From CAWDPQ01 sp049642465 (lineage in GTDB: Bacteria > Acidobacteriota > Vicinamibacteria > Vicinamibacterales > 2-12-FULL-66-21): a DNA stretch of 5,346 nucleotides. A program made the translations under genes and the position numbers. The notes under the pieces are model-generated. The model searched no databases, was not told where the DNA came from, and saw only the letters and a list, made by a program, of their open reading frames with translations. Below, one piece after another: positions 1-4,643 of this stretch; positions within the stretch are counted from its first letter, which is position 1; every line of letters starts with the position of its first letter. The stretch spans positions 1 to 5,346 of the forward strand of contig JBAROV010000111.1 in the NCBI GenBank assembly GCA_049642465.1, in the 5' to 3' direction.

Positions 1-72
1 GTCGGGGACCGAGTCTTCGCGCCGCCGCCGCGTCTGCTTCTCCTTCCTTTGCTTCGCCATCCGCTTGCCCAT
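1..72 (-). CDS. N-terminus of an unknown basic protein, runs off the left edge
   Basis: The minus strand is open from an ATG at 72-70 to the window edge, about 24 codons. The visible residues are very basic, with runs such as KQRKEKQ and TRRRRED. A second in-frame ATG lies at 60-58. The upstream ATG has a G-run (77-81) four bases before it, slightly close for a Shine-Dalgarno site. Codons end almost entirely in G or C, which suits coding sequence in this DNA. It lies 108 bp downstream of the XRE gene in the same orientation, so both could share a transcript unless the weak terminator at 99-116 acts. Too little is visible to name a family. An Arg/Lys-rich start is common in nucleic-acid-binding proteins but is not diagnostic. 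Confidence 0.42.
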   Translation of the reverse strand, partial: MGKRMAKQRKEKQTRRRREDSVPD

Positions 73-98
73 CGGACCCCCGTAACCTCGACCGGTGC

Positions 99-116
99 AA
101 AAAAGCGGCCGGGCTT
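99..116 (-). terminator. Weak candidate intrinsic terminator after the XRE gene
   Basis: Read on the minus strand, a 4-bp stem (AAGC/GCTT) around a 6-base CCGGCC loop runs directly into six T residues (99-104 on the plus strand are all A). It lies about 65 bp after the stop codon of the XRE gene. The stem is short, so termination would be partial at best. Confidence 0.3.
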
Positions 117-180
117 AGGACCGCGAACCGAGGACGGCTGCGCAGACCAGAGAACGAACTCGGGTCCGGCAGGCTCTGAA

Positions 181-411
181 CTAGAGGCCTTCAAACAGCG
201 TGGTGAGCGACACTTTCAGCGCATCGGCAATCCTGACCAGATGCCGGACCGACGGATTTCGCACGCCTTGCTCAATGCCCCACATGTACGTGCGATGCAT
301 GCCGGCTTCGTCGGCCAAATGCTCTTGTGACCAGCCCTTGGCATGTCGGAGCTGTCGAATTCGCTTGCCGAGCGACTTCTGGACCGAGGCTGCGCGTTTC
401 GGCACGGGCAC
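181..411 (-). CDS. Small XRE/Cro-C1-type helix-turn-helix regulator
   Basis: This 76-aa protein is little more than one HTH_3 (Cro/C1) domain. After a basic arm (residues 1-15), helix 1 is LGKRIRQLRHAKGW. The recognition unit SQEHLADEAGMHRTYMWGIEQG (about 28-49) holds the usual A, G and IE.G positions, and RNPS..HL.RIADAL.V...L completes the five-helix fold. The family binds operator DNA as a dimer, often repressing its own promoter or a neighbouring defence or mobile-element gene. The start is GTG at 411, since an in-frame stop lies 12 bp upstream; a second GTG at 405 is possible. The ribosome-binding site is weak. The neighbours on this strand are the small ORF upstream (455-664) and the basic protein downstream, so a target cannot be named. 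Family assignment is firm; the regulated gene is unknown. Confidence 0.92.
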   Translation of the reverse strand: MPVPKRAASVQKSLGKRIRQLRHAKGWSQEHLADEAGMHRTYMWGIEQGVRNPSVRHLVRIADALKVSLTTLFEGL

Positions 412-454
412 ATGTTGAGCTTGTCAGCTCTTCAAATCGACTGACCCATCGTAG

Positions 455-664
455 TCACCCTAATCGTAACGTCCCCCTGGGGGGCGCCCGGGCGTCGGTC
501 GGCGCCGCTCGAGAACCTGCAAAGCCGTGCCCACCGCCCGAACCTTCCATAGAGGCGTCCGGCGACAAGACACGGATGAAAAGCGTGTCGTTCGCAATCA
601 CGACAGTGCTCCCAGTTTTTCGGTCCCACGGGGCCACCTCTTTTTGGTCCACTTTGGCATTCAT
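455..664 (-). CDS. Doubtful 69-aa small ORF upstream of the XRE gene
   Basis: A 69-codon frame starts at an ATG (664-662), ends 43 bp before the XRE start and has the same orientation. Its first half reads like a small globular protein (EVAPWDRKTGSTVVIAND, then TLFIRVLSPD). The second half becomes Gly-, Ala- and Pro-rich, as non-coding GC-rich DNA often does. The Shine-Dalgarno signal is weak. The frame stays open upstream to about 1012, but that extension is antisense to the better-supported gene at 780-1181. It could be the first gene of a two-gene unit with the XRE regulator, or chance. No family is recognised. Confidence 0.25.
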   Translation of the reverse strand: MNAKVDQKEVAPWDRKTGSTVVIANDTLFIRVLSPDASMEGSGGGHGFAGSRAAPTDARAPPRGTLRLG

Positions 665-726
665 GTTGCTGAGCTTGGCCCGCAAATTAATCGCGCGAAG
701 CGGCAGGGCATGAGCGACGGCCGTGT

Positions 727-755
727 TTGACAAGTTTCGACTGACGTTGTTCTCT
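727..755 (+). promoter_or_regulatory. Candidate promoter for the 133-aa gene
   Basis: A perfect TTGACA hexamer lies at 727-732, in the spacer between the minus-strand genes and the plus-strand gene at 780. The -10 region at standard spacing (about 750-755, TTCTCT) is poor, so activity may need an activator or a different sigma factor. Confidence 0.3.
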
Positions 756-779
756 TGGAGGCGAAAGGCGAGGTGATGC

Positions 780-1181
780 GTGGCGCGACGGCCCAAGGGC
801 GGTAAGAAGCTAGAGACAGGGCTCGGAGCGAGTCTGACGCCGAGGGGTCGAGCGGTCATGCGAGCCTTTGGCAAGGCGAGGCAGGCTGCGCCGGGCTTTG
901 TGATCTCGTGCGGCGTGCTGCCCGAGGTCAGCGAGGCGGCGAGCGAGCGCCTGCACAACATCATCCGCCAGGTCGCGGAGCAGTTGAACGGCCAGCGTCC
1001 TCTCGGAGCCATTCAGCGCAGACTTCGAAACAGCGCGGCGTCCGCGCGCGACATCGATCGCAGCGAGCGCGATCTCACGGCGCTCATCGGCGCAGAAACG
1101 ACGGCGGCGTACCTGTTTGGGCTCTCCGTCGGCCTGGCAATCCATGCCTTGCCGGACAAGCTCACGCGCAATGGTCGCTAA
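780..1181 (+). CDS. Hypothetical protein, 133 aa
   Basis: The GTG start at 780 is supported by GAGGTGAT at 770-777, a close match to the 16S anti-Shine-Dalgarno complement with about six bases of spacing. The protein starts with a basic stretch (ARRPKGGKK). A mostly helical, charged middle follows (about 50-100, with SEAASERLHNIIRQVAEQL and a series of Arg residues). The C-terminus has a hydrophobic, Ala/Gly-rich segment (about 105-124, AAYLFGLSVGLAIHAL), more like a buried amphipathic helix than a clear membrane span. No signal peptide or catalytic motif is visible and no family is recognised. It appears to be monocistronic: a hairpin lies 34 bp after its stop and the next plus-strand gene starts 225 bp away. 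Small proteins of this kind are common on islands and plasmids, which is context only. Confidence 0.7.
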   Translation: MARRPKGGKKLETGLGASLTPRGRAVMRAFGKARQAAPGFVISCGVLPEVSEAASERLHNIIRQVAEQLNGQRPLGAIQRRLRNSAASARDIDRSERDLTALIGAETTAAYLFGLSVGLAIHALPDKLTRNGR

Positions 1182-1214
1182 CCGGAGTCAACCGAGCATT
1201 CGAATCTGACGGTT

Positions 1215-1234
1215 GAGCCGCCTACTCGCGGCTC
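1215..1234. other. 7-bp hairpin downstream of the 133-aa gene
   Basis: GAGCCGC (1215-1221) pairs perfectly with GCGGCTC (1228-1234) around a six-base loop. It begins 34 bp after the stop codon of the 133-aa gene. No T-run follows on either strand, so it is at most a transcript-end structure or a non-canonical terminator. The rest of 1182-1405 holds only short AACCG/CGGTT inverted repeats (1286-1303) and no convincing gene. Confidence 0.35.
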
Positions 1235-1405
1235 CTGGGAAAGTCGTACTCAGGATCGCCATCACGGTTGCCAAGTATGTAGACTAACCGTAACATTGCG
1301 GTTTCGGACTTCCGTCGCGGCCTCAACAGTTCATTGCGAACGATGTGGCCGTGAAGCTGGCCCGTCCGAGCCAGCATTGAAGCTTGCACCAGCGGGGGGC
1401 ACTTC

Positions 1406-1624
1406 ATGAAGGTCCGCTTGACACAAAAACTCGCCGAGTTTGTCGACGGTGTCGATCTGCGTGATCGACGTGTTGGCGATGTCTTCGAGGTACCTGAGGC
1501 TGCTGCTCGCCTGTTGTTGGCGGAGGGGTGGGCCGTCAGCGAGTCCGTCGGTTACGACCTGAGGGGCTTGGCGCCGCAGAACGCCAAGTCCGTCCGCCTC
1601 GATAAGGAACCGCGTCGTGTCTGA
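1406..1624 (+). CDS. Small conserved-looking protein, 72 aa, paired with a receiver gene
   Basis: The ATG at 1406 follows a run of six G (1394-1399) at good Shine-Dalgarno spacing. The protein has a compact, ordered first half: MKVRLTQKLAEFVDGVDL, then the turn RVGDVFEVP, then EAAARLLLAEGWA. This looks like a small two-strand/helix domain, with GDVFEVPE..A..L..EGWA as the core. Residues 45-72 are more polar and probably flexible, ending in basic DKEPRRV. I have an impression of similar short proteins next to response-regulator genes in Acidobacteria-like genomes, but cannot verify it here. The gene overlaps the start of the receiver gene by 8 nt, so the two are probably translationally coupled and act together. 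Its biochemical role is unknown. Confidence 0.78.
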   Translation: MKVRLTQKLAEFVDGVDLRDRRVGDVFEVPEAAARLLLAEGWAVSESVGYDLRGLAPQNAKSVRLDKEPRRV

Positions 1625-2321
1625 GGCGATCGGTGATGGCGCCCGGGCCAGCGTGCCGGCTGACGGTGCATCACGTGTCAACAGCGAACTCGTGAGCGTT
1701 TCGCTTTCGACAACCGAGTCTCACGCGCACGTAACATCCGGCGGCGAAGACACCGTCTCACGCGTGCGCGAAGACGCCCGTCGCTTGGCCATGGGGTGTC
1801 TTCGACTCGAACGGCTCCTGACGGACGGATCGAAGGTCGACGCAGGCTCGAGCGACCCTCGCGACCTCCTGACGGCGGCGCGGGACCTCCGCTGTGCGTG
1901 TCAGCATCTCCTCGCGATCCTTGGAGACGAGATCGCGAGCGGCTCGCCGACAAGCGAAACGCGAAAACGAGTCCTCGTGGTCGATGACCTGCTCGACGCG
2001 ACCGACATGGTCGCCGCGATTCTCGAGGAGGCAGGGTTCGAAGTCGTCACCGCGACGAATGGATTGGAGGGACTTCTCGCCGCACATCGTTCGCGTCCCA
2101 CAGTAATTCTGATGGATCTCCAGATGCCTGTGCTCGACGGCATCGAAACGACGCGGCTCCTCAAAGCTGCCTCGGCGACACGCGACATTCCTGTGATTGC
2201 GCACACGGCAAGGCCGGACAGCTGTCAGATACCACCAGGACGGCTGTTCGCGCATGTCCTCCCGAAGCCCACAGTTCCGGATGTCTTGCTCGCGCTCGTT
2301 CAGCGCTTTGTACGAGACTAG
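1617..2321 (+). CDS. Response regulator: unknown N-terminal region plus C-terminal receiver domain
   Basis: This 234-aa protein carries a CheY-like receiver at residues 117-234. The acidic pair is D123-D124 (RVLVVDD), the phosphorylated residue is D167 (ILMDLQMPVLDG), the switch residue is T197 (PVIAHTA) and the conserved lysine is K217 (HVLPKP). All are intact, so it should accept phosphate from a histidine kinase. The stretch between T197 and K217 is somewhat short and lacks the common G.D.Y pattern. Residues 1-45 are Ser/Thr-rich and probably disordered. Residues 46-105 are helical, Arg/Leu-rich (RRLAMGCLRLERLL and LLTAARDLRCACQHLLAILGD), and match no output domain I know. The GTG start at 1617 has AAGGA at 1604-1608 and overlaps the 72-aa gene by 8 nt. 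No kinase is in the window, so it is an orphan acting by protein contact or phosphorelay. Confidence 0.93.
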   Translation: MSEAIGDGARASVPADGASRVNSELVSVSLSTTESHAHVTSGGEDTVSRVREDARRLAMGCLRLERLLTDGSKVDAGSSDPRDLLTAARDLRCACQHLLAILGDEIASGSPTSETRKRVLVVDDLLDATDMVAAILEEAGFEVVTATNGLEGLLAAHRSRPTVILMDLQMPVLDGIETTRLLKAASATRDIPVIAHTARPDSCQIPPGRLFAHVLPKPTVPDVLLALVQRFVRD

Positions 2322-2439
2322 CCGTAACGCTTGGCGCACACGACGTTCGTGGCAGCGGCCCTTGGGGCGTGCTCCGTGAGCTCGAAAACCTCTCAACCCG
2401 ACTGGGCTTCTAGCAAATGGTGTGCTCAGCCTGAGCCGT

Positions 2440-2462
2440 TCGCCGACCGACAGACTCGGCGA
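2440..2462. other. 7-bp inverted repeat upstream of the 112-aa gene
   Basis: TCGCCGA (2440-2446) and TCGGCGA (2456-2462) form a 7-bp inverted repeat around nine bases, just upstream of the putative promoter at 2472-2498. A smaller one (GCTCA/TGAGC, 2424-2436) precedes it. With no T-run, an operator is as likely as a terminator for the upstream receiver gene. Confidence 0.3.
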
Positions 2463-2471
2463 CGGATGAGC

Positions 2472-2498
2472 TTTGCGCTTCCGATTCCGCCCTATACT
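2472..2498 (+). promoter_or_regulatory. Candidate promoter giving a leaderless mRNA
   Basis: TATACT at 2493-2498 is a near-consensus -10 box. Candidate -35 sequences (TTTGCG at 2472-2477, or TTGCGC at 2473-2478) lie at 15 or 14 bp, shorter than ideal. Counting from the -10 box, transcription should start at about 2504-2507, on the ATG at 2506. This would explain why that gene has no Shine-Dalgarno sequence. Confidence 0.45.
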
Positions 2499-2505
2499 CC
2501 GTCGG

Positions 2506-2844
2506 ATGCCCGCCAAGCGACGCACGACACAGAAGAAAGATAACAACGGGCCTGAAGAACCCGATCGCGTGCAGATGCTCGCCGTTTACCACGTCGACCT
2601 GATGGCGGAAGTCGAAGGACTTCTTCGGTCGCTCACGCGTACCCAAGCTCAGATCGAGCGGCTTAGGAGTGGCGACGCGAACGAGAGCCAGCGCCGGGAG
2701 ACCATCACGCTCCTGTCCGGCAACCTCAAGACGTTTGCCACGAAGCTCGAGACTCTTCGCGACACAATGCCTGAAATCTTGAGAACAGCGGAACAACTCG
2801 CCGCCGATTCTGAAACGGACGAAGAGCCATCGGGGCACGATTGA
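2506..2844 (+). CDS. Small helical, charged hypothetical protein, 112 aa
   Basis: The start is placed at the ATG at 2506 rather than the in-frame TTG at 2473, because a good -10 box (2493-2498) lies inside the longer version. The basic N-terminus (PAKRRTTQKK) is followed by an almost wholly helical body (about 20-100) with regular Leu/Met/Ile spacing, e.g. MLAVYHVDLMAEVEGLLRSL and TLLSGNLKTFATKLETLRD. This suggests a coiled coil or small helical bundle. The C-terminus is acidic (DSETDEEPSGHD). No signal peptide, membrane span or catalytic motif is visible and no family is recognised. The opposite-charge ends and coiled-coil body suggest a scaffold, adaptor or oligomeric DNA-associated protein, but that is a guess. 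It is separated from the receiver gene by 184 bp and followed 43 bp later by the helicase remnant. Confidence 0.72.
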   Translation: MPAKRRTTQKKDNNGPEEPDRVQMLAVYHVDLMAEVEGLLRSLTRTQAQIERLRSGDANESQRRETITLLSGNLKTFATKLETLRDTMPEILRTAEQLAADSETDEEPSGHD

Positions 2845-2887
2845 CTTGGGCGACAGCGGCGATTCTTGACGCGGCATCCGCTTCTGA

Positions 2888-3151
2888 CGATCAGGCGCTT
2901 TCCCTTTTTCTGCGCTGTTCCAGGCGCGTGAGCATCTGGCCCTTGGCCTTCAATCGCTGACCCTTGAGCGCAGCGACGGTGCTCGTGAGGAGCGCCTCCG
3001 CGTCGGGACTGTCGATGCATTCCAAGGAAAGGAGTTCGACGTCGTCATTCTCTCAGCCACTCGGTCCAACCTCTTGCCAGCCATCAGCGAAGAGGACCGT
3101 CGTGAGAAGTACGGACATCTGATGCTCGCAAACCGTCTCTGTGTCGCGATG
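2888..3151 (+). pseudogene. Remnant of a superfamily 1 (Upf1/Dna2-like, AAA_12) helicase C-terminal domain
   Basis: The frame opens after a TGA at 2885-2887 and has no ATG, GTG or TTG before 3074, so it has no proper start. About 2999-3070 encodes RVGTVDAFQGKEFDVVILSA followed by TRSN, the unmistakable motif V region of Upf1/Dna2-type helicases. About 3110-3151 encodes YGHLMLANRLCVAM, the lead-in to motif VI. In intact members this continues with S-R and the arginine finger; here it becomes AHALADII, so the arginine finger and domain end are lost. The Walker A, Walker B and motif III parts are absent. These helicases unwind nucleic acid with ATP and often sit in defence islands. This piece cannot do so. 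Roughly 65% of third codon positions are G or C, against about 97% after the junction. Confidence 0.77.
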
Positions 3152-3265
3152 GCGCACGCGCTGGCCGACATCATCCTCTTCTACCTGCTGCAGGAGCACC
3201 TGGTGTCCGCGCCGGAGATCGACCGGATCCTGCAAACGCGCGCGTCGATGCTGATGATGCCCTGA
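3149..3265 (+). pseudogene. Unrelated 3' gene fragment fused in frame to the helicase remnant
   Basis: After the helicase residues CVAM, the frame continues to a TGA at 3263-3265 with a sequence foreign to helicases: a hydrophobic helix (ALADIILFYLLQEHL), then SAPEIDRILQ and TRASMLMMP. All but one of 38 codons end in G or C, a sharp change from the preceding section. It therefore looks like the 3' end of a different gene from higher-GC DNA. An ATG at 3149 could in principle start a 38-aa peptide, but no convincing Shine-Dalgarno sequence precedes it. The stop lies 12 bp from the stop of the convergent gene 3278-3763, which may belong to the same imported segment. Confidence 0.45.
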
Positions 3266-3277
3266 ACCGGCGCGCAC

Positions 3278-3763
3278 CTATTCTTCCAATTCATTCGAGA
3301 ACGACGCGCTGACCACGAGGCCGCTGTTGTAGTGCGGCTTTGTAAAATACACGCGCGCGAATTTCAGGTGACCGCTCAGCGCGAGGTTCCAGACGCGGTC
3401 GAATTCCTGTTGTGGCCAGGTCAGGCCGAAGGCGAGTTCCGGCCGCGCGCCGAGCACCGCGCCGATAGATGCCGGCCGCGCAGTACCGATCTCAACTGTC
3501 TCGCGCGGCCACATGCTAATCTTCACGTCGGTCACGCCTTTGACGGGTTCCGTGGCCGTCCCGCTGAGCTCGAGCCAGGGCTGCCCCTCGACGTAGGGTT
3601 GGTCGCCCTTGCGGTCGATGGCATTCAAGCGGACGGTTGCGCTGAAGGCCGTGATCTCCACGTTGCGGGAGACCAGCTCGGGTTTGCTGATTTTCGGTTT
3701 CCTCTTCGGTCTTGGTCTTGCTGCTGCCCGGTGTCCTTGGGTACCCGAGGGGTTCGTCTTCAT
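3278..3763 (-). CDS. Hypothetical beta-rich protein with basic N-terminal tail, 161 aa
   Basis: I chose the ATG at 3763-3761; an in-frame GTG at 3814 would add 17 residues of low-quality sequence. Neither start has a strong Shine-Dalgarno site. Residues 1-30 are basic and Pro-rich (RPRPKRKPKISKPEL) and probably flexible. Residues 31-161 alternate like a beta-sandwich: VEITAFSATVRLNAID, PWLELSGTA, VTDVKISMWP, LAFGLTWP, FARVYFTKPHYNSGLVVSASF. Four Trp and several paired aromatics suggest a folded core. No signal peptide, membrane span or catalytic motif is visible and no family is recognised. About 77% of third codon positions are G or C by hand count. It faces the chimeric helicase frame tail to tail and is divergent from the gene at 3960, so the spacer 3764-3959 probably holds its promoter. 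Confidence 0.8.
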   Translation of the reverse strand: MKTNPSGTQGHRAAARPRPKRKPKISKPELVSRNVEITAFSATVRLNAIDRKGDQPYVEGQPWLELSGTATEPVKGVTDVKISMWPRETVEIGTARPASIGAVLGARPELAFGLTWPQQEFDRVWNLALSGHLKFARVYFTKPHYNSGLVVSASFSNELEE

Positions 3764-3785
3764 AACGTTTTGAGAATTCAGACTC

Positions 3786-3861
3786 TCGGTTTCGTACTCC
3801 GACCGACGGAGCACGGCGGTACGGCTGCCGCGATCTTGGAGCAGCGACAGCCCGAAACCGA
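3786..3861. repeat. 9-bp inverted repeat in the divergent spacer
   Basis: TCGGTTTCG (3786-3794) is repeated inverted as CGAAACCGA (3853-3861), with 58 bp between. Both arms lie in the intergenic region between the divergent genes at 3763 (minus) and 3960 (plus), so they could be paired binding sites of one regulator. Otherwise I see no gene in 3764-3959. Confidence 0.4.
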
Positions 3862-3877
3862 ACGGCTCTGACGCGAC

Positions 3878-3898
3878 CGCGAATGATCACGATTCGCG
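3878..3898. promoter_or_regulatory. 21-bp operator-like palindrome in the divergent spacer
   Basis: CGCGAAT (3878-3884) and ATTCGCG (3892-3898) are perfect inverted arms around seven bases. The 14-bp centre-to-centre spacing and the position between two divergent genes fit a dimeric regulator. No promoter hexamers stand out nearby, so the assignment is tentative. Confidence 0.4.
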
Positions 3899-3959
3899 TC
3901 GCGAGGGAGCGACTGCCCGACGCCGAAATTGTTTCGCTGATTAGAGTCGAGCCAACCAT

Positions 3960-4397
3960 ATGTCCTCGTCAACGCAAAGGAATCGGCCGAGTCGAACGGC
4001 TCAAAGAAAGAGGGCACAGCCCACGGGCGCGCTCCCGCCGATCGTGTGCGCGCGTTGTGGCGGTCCCCTCCTCCAAGGGCAGAATATCGGGCCGTTGTTC
4101 TCGGCGAGGCTCTCGACATGGTCGGCGCACCCGGTATTGTCCAAACCCTTGATGCTTCGCGGAGTCATACCAACCGACGGTTCGCCTGGGCGTAATGATC
4201 TGTCGTTGGGCGACCAGTTGAGGCAGCGGGCGGCGATGGGCGGCGAGAAGGAACGCGCCGAACTGGCAGCCTTTGAGGCGCTGATCGCCAAATGGATCGC
4301 CGACGCTCTCGTGGCGCAATTGCGAGAGGAAGCTGCAGCTCACGGCCTTGACGTATTGACGTGGCTGGCCCGCGAGAAGGGCAAAGATGAACCTTAG
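3960..4397 (+). CDS. Hypothetical protein with a single CxxC and helical C-terminus, 145 aa
   Basis: It starts at the ATG at 3960; the upstream GAG-type Shine-Dalgarno sequence is weak. Residues 1-25 are basic, Ser/Arg/Gln-rich and likely unfolded. Residues 28-42 (IVCARCGGPLLQGQN) contain one zinc-knuckle-like CxxC (C30, C33). No second cysteine pair follows, so a metal site would need His49-type partners, a dimer or another protein. Residues 45-80 are linker-like, with FSARLSTWSAHPVL and LRGVIPTDG. The C-terminal third is strongly helical and Ala/Glu-rich (ERAELAAFEALIAKWIADAL, then REEAAAHGLDVLTWLAREKG). No family is recognised. It is the last gene before the repeat- and tRNA-containing stretch, as small accessory genes at element ends often are, but its role is unknown. 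Confidence 0.8.
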   Translation: MSSSTQRNRPSRTAQRKRAQPTGALPPIVCARCGGPLLQGQNIGPLFSARLSTWSAHPVLSKPLMLRGVIPTDGSPGRNDLSLGDQLRQRAAMGGEKERAELAAFEALIAKWIADALVAQLREEAAAHGLDVLTWLAREKGKDEP

Positions 4398-4460
4398 CTC
4401 CGATCGACAGCCTGAGCCAGCTCCAAGCGCCCAGCGATCTGCCTGGCCCGACTCCATTCG

Positions 4461-4487
4461 GAGCGGCTTATACTGGAGAGCGGCTTA
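4461..4487. repeat. Two direct copies of GAGCGGCTTA around a TATACT box
   Basis: The 10-mer lies at 4461-4470 and 4478-4487 (17-bp period). A -10-like TATACT (4469-4474) starts inside the first copy. No good -35 is visible. It could be an operator pair over a weak promoter, or chance. It lies in the gene-free stretch 4398-4834. Confidence 0.35.
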
Positions 4488-4530
4488 GCGATGGTCCGTG
4501 CCCGTAAGTGATCGCAGGACATTAGGGGGT

Positions 4531-4552
4531 CTATCACAATCGCTATCACAAT
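4531..4552. repeat. Two direct copies of CTATCACAAT upstream of the tRNA-Ser fragment
   Basis: The 10-mer occurs at 4531-4540 and again at 4543-4552, a 12-bp period of roughly one helical turn. It lies 53 bp before the tRNA-Ser fragment. Closely spaced direct repeats beside a tRNA-derived core are typical arm-type binding sites of tyrosine integrases. No integrase is in the window, so the role is inferred from position and spacing. Confidence 0.55.
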
Positions 4553-4604
4553 TCGAGTTTCCAGGCTCAGCCACTAGCCCGTAAACCATTGATTCTAAAC
4601 ATAC

Positions 4605-4643
4605 GGAGAGATGTCCGAGTGGTTGAAGGAGCACGCTTGGAAA
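4605..4643 (+). pseudogene. 5' half of tRNA-Ser(GGA), ending after the anticodon loop
   Basis: The 39 bases match a bacterial tRNA-Ser 5' half part by part: acceptor strand GGAGAGA (4605-4611), T8, the D-arm with its GAGTGGTTGAAGG core, anticodon-stem strand CACGC (4632-4636) and the complete 7-base loop TTGGAAA (4637-4643) with anticodon GGA. From 4644 the match ends abruptly. There is no GCGTG closing strand at the right distance, no Ser variable arm, no T-arm and no CTCTCC acceptor partner. It therefore cannot yield a functional tRNA. The break at the anticodon loop is a classic crossover point of tyrosine recombinases, which suggests an attachment-site remnant. A 5' half is unusual, because most such elements carry the 3' half. 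Confidence 0.85.

Noticed and set aside
455..1012. 185-codon minus-strand frame as one gene
   Set aside because: The part above 664 lies antisense to the gene at 780-1181, which has a strong ribosome-binding site. Only the 69-codon end is kept, as a doubtful ORF.
1222..1407. 61-codon minus-strand frame upstream of the 72-aa gene
   Set aside because: It has no Shine-Dalgarno sequence or recognisable domain, and its start overlaps the well-supported ATG at 1406. Chance is more likely, though its C-terminal third is not implausible.
1758..2546. 262-codon open frame on the minus strand
   Set aside because: It is antisense to the receiver gene, whose conserved residues prove the plus strand. Its product is Arg-rich and low-quality, as expected of a high-GC shadow.
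3332..3871. 179-codon plus-strand frame
   Set aside because: Most of it is antisense to the 161-aa gene, which has better composition and a more protein-like sequence. Its last 32 codons look slightly protein-like but have no start of their own.
3516..3959. 147-codon minus-strand frame starting at the divergent spacer
   Set aside because: It overlaps the better-supported 161-aa gene in another frame and becomes Arg/Gln-rich and repetitive.
2427..4418. Shared 11-mer CAGCCTGAGCC at 2427 and 4408
   Set aside because: A few 11-base repeats are expected by chance in 5 kb of GC-rich DNA, and the contexts differ.
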